From contig JAFEMH010000078.1 of NCBI GenBank assembly GCA_022495995.1, positions 930,001 through 994,000 on the forward strand: a stretch of DNA of 64,000 nt, written 5' to 3'. The notes under the pieces were generated by a model. The model was not told where the DNA came from. It searched no databases and saw nothing but the letters and a program-made list of their open reading frames with translations. This DNA is from Adenophora triphylla var. japonica (lineage: Eukaryota > Streptophyta > Magnoliopsida > Asterales > Campanulaceae). Position numbers and translations under genes: made by a program. This document shows, in pieces, positions 19,052-30,600 of the stretch; the first letter of the stretch is position 1, and each line of letters opens with the position of its first letter.

Positions 19052-19886
19052 TTACAATCCAACAAACTCTTGTATTTCCTTAATGGAATCATCATTGTAA
19101 AATTGAGTTGCACTGCTACTTGATATTGCAAGATTACCTGCGTAGAATGCGTCAAAGCATTCAAAAGAAAATATCAAACAGGAATTGTAGCTGAGACTAT
19201 AGGAATTTAGAAGGAAGAATATGCACAGACCATTGCCATCAAACTTCACAATAGTAGAACTGATAATTCAAACACGCTGGTTGCTCTTTCCAACTGAGCT
19301 TGCCTTCTCAATAATCTCTTTTCCCCACAAAGTAATCCTAATTTTATTTCCACTGAAATTGCATGGTATATTTAGTGAATCGAGTATGTAGGAATGGTTC
19401 ATGATAAATTTATAAAGGAAAGTAGACATACCTGGTGTCTTCAAGGTCAATATACTGCATTGACACTGTTTTGAAATTGCTTATTCTTTCATCAACATCA
19501 GAGACACCCATGACATAACCGATAACATCTGTTTGGATGAAATATTACTCTAACTGCATTGATAATAAATTACAAACAAAGTAGATTTGATAAAAAAACA
19601 ACTTACCACAAAGATTCTTCTTATTATCGCTGATGTCGGGTAACATGTGATAGGGTACAGCGTGAAAGATATGCCTAGGAATCTGAGGTAATTCCTTTAC
19701 AATCTCTTCAACATAGGTATAAGCATCTAGGAGAATAAATTCATCCCTATGAACGACACGGTACTCTGGCTTTGTGATCTCAACTGTGAAATTTTTAATT
19801 GTATAAATGCAGCCCTCTTCAAATAACCCACGGAAATCAGGTATAAGTCTACTCCTGATGCTACAATGTATTGAATCAGACTGCAA
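19052..19886 (-). pseudogene. RPA70-like single-strand-binding gene of the Helitron
   Basis: Exon-like minus-strand segments read DSIHCSIRSRLIPDFRGLF and VVHRDEFILL (19886..about 19605), TDVIGYVMGVSDVDERISNF (about 19440..19532), FSGNKIRITLWGKEIIEKAS (about 19280..19370) and LAISSSSATQFYNDDSIKEI (about 19060..19150). Together they match the OB folds of RPA1-like proteins carried by plant Helitrons (DVIGxVxGVSD, xxVTLWG, LxSTSATKIYxN). Splice borders were not all fixed and the reading frame may be damaged. The expected role is coating single-stranded DNA during rolling-circle transposition. Confidence 0.8.
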
Positions 19887-21365
19887 TAGTCATTAAAAAA
19901 AGTTATTTAGACATATCTAACTTAAGTTTTTTAGTAGAAATGATTGCATGGCATAATGTTAGAACATATGTGTGACATTACCTTCTCATCTATAGCCAAA
20001 AAATCCATACTTATTGTTTTGGTAAAAAACAATCAATGATAAAGAGATTCAAAATAAAGTTGAGGAAGGTGCAATGGAATATAATCGGTGTATCAATGAA
20101 ACTAGGATGGCTCGATCATGTAACGAGGAAAACCCTTGAGATAACTATCTCGCCTGCACAAAACCTCGGGAGGTGATTATGAGCACCTACCTTCCCAAAC
20201 AATAGTATTAATATTTCTGAGTTACAAAAGATGAAGCTATGGCGGATTACAAAGTGTTTGTGAACTGTGTGTGAGTAATGCGTGTGTGTGTAATGTGTTC
20301 CAATCATGAGATTTTAAATAAAAAAATAACAGAAGATAACTTAAACCCTAACAAACTTCCCTAGAATTTCGGCCATGTTATCTTTATCTTGACTTGGTCT
20401 CTTCAACCGTTGAAAGGAGTCCATGGAACATGTTTTTCCCACGTTCTTCTATTCCAGTAATTAAATATAACAGAAATAAATAAATAATGAATTAATTATA
20501 TAAGTAAATTTTACCTTGTCCACGGGTGTGAAGATGACGACATGCTGACAATTATTCAAGATATAGCAATCTTGAATTTACCCACAACACTCATTATTTC
20601 ACGATCTTTCTTTGTGTTGTACGAATTCCAAATATGTGAGACCCGGCAAATAACCCTTTTCTCACATCTGCCTCGCTACAACTGGCTGAGAAGGATTGTT
20701 TGTGGAGCCATCTGAAAATGATTAACTGAATTTTCAGGTGATAAAATTGTGAGTTCAAAGACTGAGACTTTTTTGTTTTTATAAAAGATATGTAGATTAA
20801 TGATGAATTTACTCAGCTTGCATATCTTGACAGTTTGAAGAAGAGGAAAAGCATGGAAGATGATATGCTGATACTGGAACCTGAGGAGTTTGTGATGATT
20901 GAAATTCTAAAATTGCCTCTGGATCTATAAATGATGGCAGCTGCTACTTGGTATTATACAAAGAGTATCAACGAAGAGTTTAATAATTCAACATTCATAT
21001 GTACATATGAAACACCTTGTTTATTTGGCATTATATTAAGTACTCATCTTAATAGCATTTGATTAGATATCGGTTTTAGTACCCATTCTTATTCCAAATG
21101 TATTTGGTAATCTGAAACGTACCATGTATTTGGACATTTGTATAACTCCTAATGTACATGTGAATATTATACATCCTATTTAGACATCTATTACCAGTCC
21201 AAAATACATGACCAAATATATTCAGTGTTTTAGGCAAAATTAAAAGTCATTAGGCTTGTGCCTATCATCCAACGTGGACTTCTCACAGTCAAGATAGACC
21301 CGAAAATTGATGAAGTGTCAAGCCTAGAATTGATTTCGTCTACTTTAATATACTATAAGTATAGA

Positions 21366-22090
21366 TTTCCTACCCTTTCTATCTCTTTCTCTCAATTTTT
21401 AAACTCGGAAGCAGGCCTTTCTCTCTCTCTCTCACACATACACTTTCTCTATACTTTCCCTCTCTACCCTACCCCTACCCATCTCTTGCGACCCCCTCCA
21501 CCGCCACTCCTCCCTCCCCCATTTCACCCAAATTCGGCCACCATGCCAAAAAATGGAAGGTACATACATGAAAACACAGGTACACTCTCCCTCTCTCACA
21601 CACATCACTTCTCTCTCTATCTTCGACCTTTGGCCTTTTCCTCCATCAGTCATTCGCAACCTCACCGGTTATGCGCCAAACACCCAAATCAACCCCCATA
21701 TCATTCTAATAAACCCCCCTCTCCCTCAAATCCCCAATTTCTAACGTCCTTCAACTCGCCATTGAAGTCTTTTAACTCACCTCCGTCGACCTCTTTGGTT
21801 TGTCTGGTCACCCTCTCCAATTGGAATTTTAGCTTATGCATCCCTGATTTTACCCTCTCCATCTTCGAGGCTCTGATTCCCTACCTAGGCCACACTGCCC
21901 CTGCCCTAAATCCTAAAAAAGTCAATTATTATGTGCATTAGTTTTTCATCTTTTTTAACCTATACTAGTTGACATGGTTCTCTTGTATATATGGGTCATG
22001 CAAATTAATGAATACCTTGCAAGGAAGGCAATAAAGGAGTTGATGTTGAATCTGGAGTTGGTGCTTAATAGGCCATGTCACTGAGCCAGA
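21366..22090. other. Repeat-flank debris with CT-rich tract
   Basis: The first 50 bases (TTTTTAAACTCGGAAGCAGG) resemble the end of a GAGTTTTAAA-type Harbinger-like element truncated by the Helitron insertion. The following CTCTCT/CACACA-rich stretch gives a long low-complexity frame (21258..21941) that I do not consider coding. Confidence 0.45.
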
Positions 22091-22093
22091 TGG

Positions 22094-22212
22094 CCATCGA
22101 TAGTATAGACATCTATTCAGAACTTTGGTATGTATACAAAGCCCCTAGGCCACAGAACTTATGAAATAAATAATATCATCGATAGTATAGACATCTATTC
22201 AGAACTTTGGGA
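22094..22212. repeat. Short direct duplication
   Basis: The block ATCGATAGTATAGACATCTA plus 15 more bases occurs at about 22095 and again at about 22170, a 76-bp period. Confidence 0.75.
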
Positions 22213-22379
22213 TGATCATGCCGCACGGCTGCCTACGTATCTCTATCGAAGAATTAGACCAAAACGTATTTCAACTCCAAAAACTCGAAAAGGGCTATTT
22301 CGGGTATTTTGAAAATCAATTCTTGTAAAGGTAAACTCATACTAAGGAATCATATTGTGACCCCATTTTGAATATACAT

Positions 22380-22930
22380 GTATGTCTGGTGGTTCGCCTA
22401 TTTTAGCTCCGAACTTGTGGAAATGTTAGAAAACAGACGATTCGTCTGTTTTGTGCTCTGAACCAAACCGTTGGAAAGAATTTGATCTCTGAATCAAATC
22501 ATTTGTTCAGTTTTCTATCCTCGATCAAACTGGGTGAATGTTCGCCTATCTATCTAGGTTCCGAATCACTGAAGGAACTTGATCTCTGAATCAAATCCTT
22601 TGGCCAACGTGCTATCTTTGATTATGTTGAGTGAATGATTCGTCTATCTAGGTTCCGAATTATCGAATGAATTTGCTATATTTGATCAAATTCTGGGACA
22701 ACTTGATGTCTTCAATCAAGTTGGGTGAATGATTCGCCTATCTCTGGATTCCGAATCACTAAAGTGAATTTGCTATCTTCGATCAAATTCGGGGACAATC
22801 TCGCTCTCTTCGATCAAGTTGGGCGAATGATTTGCCTATCCGGGTTCCGAATCACCGAATGAATTTGCTATCTTCGAACATATTCTCGGACAACTCGCTG
22901 TCTTCGATCAAATTGTGTAGTAGTTCTCGA
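22380..22930. repeat. Degenerate ~100-bp tandem repeat
   Basis: Five or so diverged units built from GGTTCCGAATCAC, GAATTTGCTATCTTCGATC, GATCAAGTTGGGTGAATGA and TTCGCCTATCT. Not coding. Confidence 0.75.
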
Positions 22931-24183
22931 AATGTGGTGACCTCCGTCATCGGTATTGTTGATCCCAAGCTTATTCTGAACCGGGTTCAAGTCATCGTGG
23001 TAAAATTATAAATTTTTCTGTAATTTGGGGATGTCGTTGACTTTTCCTGTCAAAAGCCAAAGATAAGGAGACAAAGTGTCTATCTCGCTGAAATGTCATC
23101 GATCCAAATGTCCTTTAAACCGTATTCAAGTTCTGCAATCCTACGATTTAATCAGAATCTTTAAGATTCATTTGATTTCTCTTGGCAAAGGTCGACGTTC
23201 TGATCAACTAGTGTAGTTGGCAGTGACGTTGTCTTCCATTTTCTCTCCGGAGGCGACAATGATGAGCCTTTTAATCTTTTGTCTTTCTTCCGAAGGCGAC
23301 AGTGGTGAGCCTTTCTAGTCTCTTCTGACTTTGTAGGACGTCTCATTTGATTAACTTGCTTTCTGATGTTCTTCTTTTGCAGAACTCGATTCTATTCCCT
23401 TTTTGTTCAACTTGTTAGGTGACGATCGAGACCTTTGATCATTACACCGAATATGTTCCGTCTTCGCGGGCTTTGGCGTGTTCCTCGTGATGATCAATCT
23501 CGTTTAGCTTGGTGCTTTCCTTGTAGTAGGAGATATTTGATCTAACCAGTTTCGCTCTTTCTTACGAGAAGTGATGTTAGAGTAGAGGCGATGGTCATGT
23601 CGTCCATATTGGAGGAGCTATCGGCTCCAATGTTGCTAGGCTTTGGATTCGAGAATTTGTAAACATTGGCCTCGGGTAGGCCCAAACATCTTTACTGCTT
23701 TCTTTCTACGGTACATGCTAGCACATAATGACTCCACTAACAACTTTTCTAGTTTTAGTCTTTTATTTTGACTCATGTGGTGGTGTCCACAAATTATATG
23801 GAATGACAAATTTTGGTCAAGTTTTGGTGATGGATTTGTGTACAGACTTGTAGAGAGTGAGTATAGATATATATATATAATAGATGTATTAGTTGTATGG
23901 ATGATCTGTTTGCAGGTTTTTAAACTTGTTTTGATAAGTTGGGAATGAATAAATTTTTTGCAGAATGTTGTTGTGATCTGGGAGGTTGTCTCACGCGATA
24001 CAAGTTATAATTTTCTCCTTTTCTTTTTAGGATTTGGCAAGTAGGCCATATATAAATACATCTAGTCCGTCCTGGACCTTCACTCCGCCTCTTAAATCTT
24101 TAGGGAAACCTTTTTTAGATCAAATTTTGAGTTCCTACTCTCCTCTTTCTTCCATGGCCTCCCAATAAGTTGTTCCATCTTTC

Positions 24184-25300
24184 ATGATCGTTGATGATTT
24201 CTCTCTTGATTTGGAGACGGTAAGCGCCTATAAGCATGACTTAACAAGATTTGCTCATTCCTTTTGCGGGTGTTCCCAAGAGAGGTTTGTGAAGAGGTAT
24301 GGTTTCAAGATGCTTTTTACTATGAAGACCCTCAAGCCGAATTTGAGTTTCTTGCGCGGAGCGACTCACTTTTGGAATCCTTCCCTACATCTTTTCAACT
24401 TCTCCCTTAATGAGATGGTTCCGACCGTTGAAGAATTTGCTGCTATCTTGGATATGTCTTTGACCGGTAAGATAGCGGTTCACAAGTATGATAGGAATCA
24501 CGCGGTGGATTTATGTGAATTGTTGGGAATATCCCTTGTTGAATGCTATTCTTTGGTGCACCGACGTTGGGTGGACTGTTCTTCTTTGCAAAGAAGGTTT
24601 GACAAGGACTCGAAGGAATGAGGTTTCTATGCTTTCTAAGAGAACATATTGGCCCTTTGTCTCTTTGAGGAGGTGCTCTTTACTTGTCGAAGAGGCTTAG
24701 TTGATTACCAATTGGTGGAATTGTTTTGCAAGCTAGAGGACGGACCCATAACATAATCCCTCTCATATTGGGTAAGACCCTTCATGGTCTTGATAAATTG
24801 CATTGAACCGACTCCATGACTCAAGGAAGCCCGGTTTATTGACTATTTGGCTTAGGGAACACTTCAAGTTGGTGGATTCTCTCACTCGTTATTCTCGCTA
24901 TACTTCATAGGAGAAAACTTTTGGTCAAAAATCTCACGATTGAGGAATGCGCTCGCATGCTAGCTAGGACTACTATGGTTGACATTGCTAGGTGCCCGTC
25001 ATTTTGGAGGGTAAATAAGTATATTGCCAATACTGCCGGATTTTATCGAGTTGTGATTCCAGGTTTAATAGATTCCTCCTTCTATTTCCCCGAGGGGGTT
25101 ATTTGCCAATTTGGTCAACAACAACATACTTTCATCGATGGCGGGGCGATTTTTTCGTGAAGTTTCTTATATTGGCCAAAATTTGTCATTGCTTTGGCTA
25201 GAGCTCGGGGAGAAGGCACCAAACAAGATCATTGGAGCAACCTTCGTCAAAGTGATGGGAGCATTTATCTTCCGGATAAATAATTAGAGTGGTTCTTGAA
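24184..25300 (+). pseudogene. DUF7745 / plant-mobile-domain-like retroelement frame
   Basis: A 145-codon frame reads RFVKRYGFKMLFTMKTLKPN, FWNPSLHLFNFSLNEMVPTV and EEFAAILDMSLTG. This resembles the N-terminal domain (RYGxxxxLLxxxVxxxxLxAxxxFWDPxxxxFxF...PTIEEYxALL) of proteins linked to plant Ty3 elements. Later pieces in other frames (from 24640, and 24921..25160 with TIEECARMLARTTMVDIARC) continue the homology with frameshifts and stops. Confidence 0.5.
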
Positions 25301-25799
25301 GGATTTTCATCTGAATATGCGGTGAAGATTGATGAATTAAGACCCTTTGCTTGGAGAGCGTTTTGAGATGAGTCGTATCTTTAGGGAGAGGGAGTTACCG
25401 CTGATCCAACGATGCCCCTGATCCAACGAATATCTATATTTTAGTTTTTATTTTATTTTAATTGAAATTTAGAAGGAGGGGAATTTTTTAAAAAAGTGGT
25501 GTTTGTTAATGGTGGGTGGGGAGTTGGATAGCGTGTTAATGGTGGGTTTTGGGTTGATGTAATTGTGAGAGGTAGGAGTAGATAAGTTATTTGGTTTTAT
25601 AGATATGGGGGTAATTGTAATTTTATAATTTATGCATTTATTATATCTATAAAGAAAAGTTGAGATAATATAATTGGTAACTATTGTGGCTAGGGGGATT
25701 TGGACGGGAAAAAAAAACTCTAGAAAGTGTTCTATGCATAGTTTATATAGTGATAGATGTATGAATGTAAGCAGCAATCTCTAAGAATTTAAATATTTA

Positions 25800-26576
25800 A
25801 TTGAACAGTATAAATCGAGATACGAACATGGACTTGTCCGGGTAAGGCCCAAGTGGATTGGCTATAAACATAATCCATCAAATCTCAAGTTACAAGGTAA
25901 GACATGGGCTTCCTCGTCCATCTATCTCGGCATCAACAAGGCCGACCAAGGCCCAGCAAGCAAGCATAAACCAAGCCCAACTCAAAGGGGCGAGGAGACC
26001 TCCCTCGTAGGCCGAGATCATCACCCTTGAGGACGAGGTGCCTCCCTCGGTTATGATATCATCATGACGGGCTCCACTTATTTCTTATCCCTTCCCCGGC
26101 TCATCATGGACCAAGATGGCCATGTATGACGAGGAAGGAAATATTTGTATCTCGGCATACCGGCGTGAACTTGTGCAGTCCTATTCCAACAAGGACAATA
26201 AGCAATTATAATCCAATCAGGATTGTAACCTCCTGTACCAATTCAAGTCAAATAAGGACTCTCCAACAAATATAATCCTCCTAAAATTATATCTTATCTC
26301 TTTACTGTCCAAGTTCAACATGGATTCAACCTATCCATCACTATAAATACAAGCCATTATTTCCATATTCTGGTATGTTATCTTTTTGACTCGAACCTCT
26401 GTCAATTTGATTTCTCTATACACCAACCGTGAACTTACTCTCACGCCGGAGGGCCTTCGCCGGTGAAGCCCTAGCTTAGTTTACGTTTTCTGTCTTATTT
26501 TCAGACTATTCAATCGCCGGAGTACAACCTATCGCTTGGATTAGTGTTGATTCGACTTTTGACATCATCATTAATT
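25800..26576 (+). repeat. LTR-like fragment with a TATA box
   Basis: The sequence has a polar layout like a plant LTR: a C/G-rich upstream part, CTATAAATAC at 26341, then a presumed transcribed part with CTCACGCCGGAGGGCCTTCG. I could not fix TG...CA ends or a TSD, so it may be a truncated solo LTR. Confidence 0.4.
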
Positions 26577-26578
26577 AT

Positions 26579-26831
26579 TATTCCTTTCGGCCCAAAATAA
26601 ATGATCATTTCAAATTTGGAAGTAATTTTAAAAAGGTTCATTTTTAGTAACAAAAGTTCATAAGTATTCTTGTTATTCAATTTAAACTTTTAGTTTTAAA
26701 ATATATTATTAACTTTGAAAATTAATTTGGTAAAAAACTAATTAGAGACAATTTTTCAAAAGAAAAGTTTTGAAAAGGTCTTTCATTTTAAAACAATATA
26801 GGCAATTCAATTTGAAACAAAAGGGAATACT
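26579..26831. mobile_element. Degenerate Stowaway MITE
   Basis: Ends resemble the Stowaway at 59228..59437: CGGCCCAAAATAAATGATCA on the left, and AGGTCTTTCATTTTAAAACA, then CAATTTGAAACAAAAGGGA, on the right. The canonical GGGAGTA terminus is decayed. Confidence 0.55.
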
Positions 26832-27044
26832 TCATTACTCTCCATCCTCTCTTCTCCTCTTTTCCTCTTCTTCCTTGGCATGGCAATGTTTTGAAAGTTC
26901 AATAATCTTAGCCTAGCAATTTTGGAAATGAGACTATTTTTTTTTATATAAAAAAAATGGCGAATGAAATCATATTTATAGGATGGATGGAACTCAAGAA
27001 TTGCTGGAAATAAATCATTGACCAAACGGCATTCAACAAGCAAT

Positions 27045-27417
27045 CCTACATCTCAGTTATTTCATCCTCCATATCAACACCACCTTCCAAAACAGAAGAG
27101 ATAGAACAAAAACTTGAAATTTCTAATCATCCACTCTAAATTTTCTTTTAATTGCTACTTAAACACACATAAATCTAATGAAGAACAAAAAATAACATTT
27201 TCCAAAGTCGGCGCTTGCAAAAATTAATGAAGTGTTACGTAATAGGAGAGATCCGTGAATAAATTGTTGGTCGTAAGAGCCAAAGCATCATGGGAAAGGT
27301 TGTATCTAGTACACCACTTGTTTGAAGTTCGATGGAAAGAAGAGCTTCCTTCCTTCTGAGCCATGTGGGGAAAGAATTGTTATACTGTATATATACTTTT
27401 GGAGGTTAAAAATTAAA
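27045..27417 (-). other. Fucosyltransferase 3' UTR region
   Basis: Non-coding sequence just after the stop codon at 27418..27420. It is AT-rich and contains AATAAA-like words on the minus strand. The polyadenylation site is not determined. Confidence 0.45.
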
Positions 27418-27607
27418 TTAGTGATGAAGAAGCATTTTAGAAGAATAATATGTGGAATTTAGTGATTCCCAAAGACATCTGCACTCTGGCAAGGGGTTTG
27501 AGTATATAGAAGTCTTGCTTTTGATTTTTCTAACTCTAGGCACCATAATCCCCTTGTGGTCACTATCTTCCAGCATTACTTTCATATGGCTCTTGAACGC
27601 TTCCCAA
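27418..27607 (-). CDS. Fucosyltransferase exon 10 (last)
   Basis: This 190-bp exon after a 92-bp intron encodes [40 protein letters not shown] and the tail ending in LLHH, then TAA. Confidence 0.93.
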
Positions 27608-30600
27608 CTGTGAGTACAAAACAAAACAATTAAATTAATCACAAAAGATTACTTATAATAACATACTTGAAGATTGATTGCCAGTGCCAGAGCACCAACC
27701 TGATGCTTGTATTATGCAGCAGAACAACAAGCTTGCGTTTATCAGGCTTAATGGTCTGTGCATGTCCGTTATACATAAATTTTCTGTGACCCATCAGAAA
27801 CTGTGGGAAGTTTCCACCTTGCGTCGTAACAAATACCTCACTGAACAGGCAGACCATGTAGTCCAAAGCAGCCAACCTTGATGAGTAACCCTAAAGAGAG
27901 ACTGTTATAAGTTCAAACCTCCCGCATCAAGCTTAGATTACAAACTTACTCACCCATATTCAATTTGCAATGTCCGAAATAGATACACAGACTTGAATTA
28001 GTTTCTTTTAGGGGCCGTTTGGTCGCCCTTGTTAGCGTTGGATAGGATTATTAGTCCAATAAGCTTGATGTTTGGTAGATTAAATGCAACCGGTTTAATA
28101 ATCCTAACAACCTGGATAAGGAGGCTTATCACCTCTTATCCCCTTCATATTTATCCCAAAAAAAGGGTGGTATAATTAATACCTGGAGTAATAATCTCCT
28201 GACCATTAATAGATGCTAATCCTATCAGCCTACCAAACGAGCCCTTGTTGTTATACTAATATGAGAGTTGTTTTGGTATTATTTTTCAGCTCAACCCAAC
28301 TCCCAAAGGCTGGCTACTTAAGACAAACTTTTGCCACTTGGTTTTACTTATAGCAAAGTAATCAATCAACCTGGACTGGGGATGGCAAAAAACCTGAACC
28401 AGTCCCACACCCGAAATGACCTTGCCCCTAATGGGAAGGGTTCTGAAACTGATTTTTGAACATTGCTGGGTTCGGGATTACCTCAAACCCGCCTTGTTTA
28501 ACTCGAATCCGCATGGCATATATCTTTATTTATAATAATTTCCTCATAAGATAATATTTAAATAATACTCTTATTTATGTTTAATGATATAATGTAATTT
28601 TTAAATACTATAATAAAAGGTATCTTCGTACTAAAAATGAAATGACATTGCACATACAGTATCTACCAAGTTTTAAAGAAGGCAAGTTTTGAACAGGGCG
28701 GGCTTTCGCAATTTTAAGTGAGAGTGGGTTTGGGAAATCCTGTCCCAAAGAAATAGTAAAAGTAAGATTCTCAATCTAGATCTGATATTCTCACATCGGG
28801 TATCGACGAACCCGGCCCATTGCCGTTCCAAACCTGGACTCAGGTATACCCTTAATTGTTGCTATAAAAGTTAGTATTGCCCTTCTCCAGCCACACTGTT
28901 GGTTGTTGATATGTTATTCGTCTTAGTTTAATAAAGGCTAAACACTATTATTAACATTGTGAATTTGTGAGGCATAATCTAAATTGTTTTGAAAAGGCAG
29001 TAGGGAAAAAAGAATGACAAAGCTAAATAAAATCTTGATTTAGCCTGCCTTGAGACATATGATAAAGTTTCATCAAATAAGTAGAGCAAAGAGCAGAAAA
29101 CCCCCTTTCTCCATTGTGCAGATAACTCCTCTCTTCTTTTATATTAGGCATATATTTATATGCCTAATATAAAAGCAGATATCTAAAATGTTGCACAAAA
29201 CTCCATGTTATTTCTCCATTATGTCGTTCACACGTGTAATATTATAAAAAATTGTTTGTCGAAGTACAGTTTCCGCTCCGAAATCAAGCGTGTACCACAT
29301 AAACGGCTCGTTTGGATGATAACAATTGATGTTTGCAAAATATTTCAAAACACAGGGGGTTAATGTGCCTAATCTAGAAGCAGAGGGGGTCATCTGCACA
29401 ATGAAGAAACCACAAGGGAGTTTTCTGCTTTTTGCCCAAAGAAGTAAGATATGGACTTTAGGTATGGTGTGATTCATAGAAAGTCACACACCAACATATG
29501 TTGCCTCCATTCTGTCACTACTAATTTTTTTTAGCATGAATTAAAATTAGAGTGAATACCTTGATTCGATGCACGACACCTTTACTTTTGCTATTAATTT
29601 GGGATATTTAAGTGACATCAACTCTTTTAACCTTTGTTAAACAAAAGAGTCGTGATGGATGTATTTCTACGCATCCAAACGATATATCTTTAGACTTATT
29701 TATTGCTCAATCTTGAGTATTTTTATGAGTGTAGGGAATTGAAAGAAAATGTTGTAAATTATGATCAAAAAGGATATGAAAAATCACGATCAAGAACAGA
29801 GCGGCAAAGGAGGAAAGAATGGAAATAACAGACGGACAAAGAAGGAGATGACCCTGAGCAATCATTACCATCGTCGACAACTTTCCAACGATATGTAACA
29901 CGTCCCAATCGGAGTCTGTATGAATAAGCTATGACCTCCGAAAGTTTGACGAAAAAGGTACAAGTCTGCAAAGCACGAAGGGCGACCGCACAATGACCCT
30001 CCAACTAGCCTATTGTTCTATTAGACGACCTTTGGGCACTGTTTAGGATGTGTTAGTCCAAGTGGGGACTTTGATTGTCCCTGTTGACTTTGTTGTTCTA
30101 AAGACTGTTAATGGAGTGGAAAAGTGTAGAGAGTCACCTATTTTACTTGGACATCTATTCATGGTCACAACCAATACTATAATAAATGTGGGGAATGGGA
30201 AATTGCAATGTCGATAGCGGATGAGAGAGTGAAGATCCCGGTAGATGATATCATGAAAAGTCCCATGGATGATGAGGGAAATTCATGTAAGTTTGTGCAT
30301 GAAATAGATGATTGTGTGTAAGAGCAGCTATGGGAGAGTGATAGTGGAAAGCTAGAAATATGCTAAGTGGGGGTAAGAATCCTAGGGATAGTGCGGACGT
30401 GTATGCCATGACTAGTAATAATAAAGCCGACTAGCACTTTTATAGTGACGGACCGTATCACCCCCTAGATGACTTTCACAAGAAGTCGATGTCATCATTG
30501 AGATCTTTTTTCCTTTAAAATCTAAATCCATTGAGTCATGCGCGCAAGTAGAAGAGTGTTATTTTCTTGATACATCTGATTCTTTCTTTGCTAATATTTT

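Larger units (their letters stand above)
15873..21365 (-). mobile_element. Helitron with both termini
   Basis: The element is read on the minus strand. The 5' end is TCTATACTTATAGTATATTA at 21365 and the 3' end is CTAG at 15873..15876, preceded by a perfect hairpin (CCCGTGC-GTA-GCACGGG) at 15884..15900. The flanking bases are A before TC and T after CTAG, so the insertion sits between A and T as Helitrons require. It is 5,493 bp long. It carries a decayed PIF1-type helicase, an RPA70-like gene and an unrelated frame on the opposite strand. No Rep nickase domain was found, so it is probably non-autonomous. Confidence 0.9.
22200..25400 (+). mobile_element. Remains of a Ty3-type (Tat/Ogre-like) LTR retrotransposon
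   Basis: The motif GGCTGCCTACGTATC at about 22228 is one I associate with LTRs of large plant Ty3 Tat/Ogre-type elements. It is followed by a degenerate repeat region (22380..22930), a leader-like region and a frame of the DUF7745 type (24184..24621) often found upstream of gag in such elements. No gag, integrase or reverse transcriptase was seen and no second LTR was located. The family call is tentative. Confidence 0.45.

Noticed and set aside
21258..21941. 227-codon plus-strand frame rich in Ser, Pro and Leu
   Set aside because: It begins in Helitron end sequence and runs through a CT/CA-rich tract; its composition reflects the simple repeat.
25469..25777. 102-codon minus-strand frame
   Set aside because: Asn/Ile/Pro-rich low-complexity translation of AT-rich sequence without conserved motifs.
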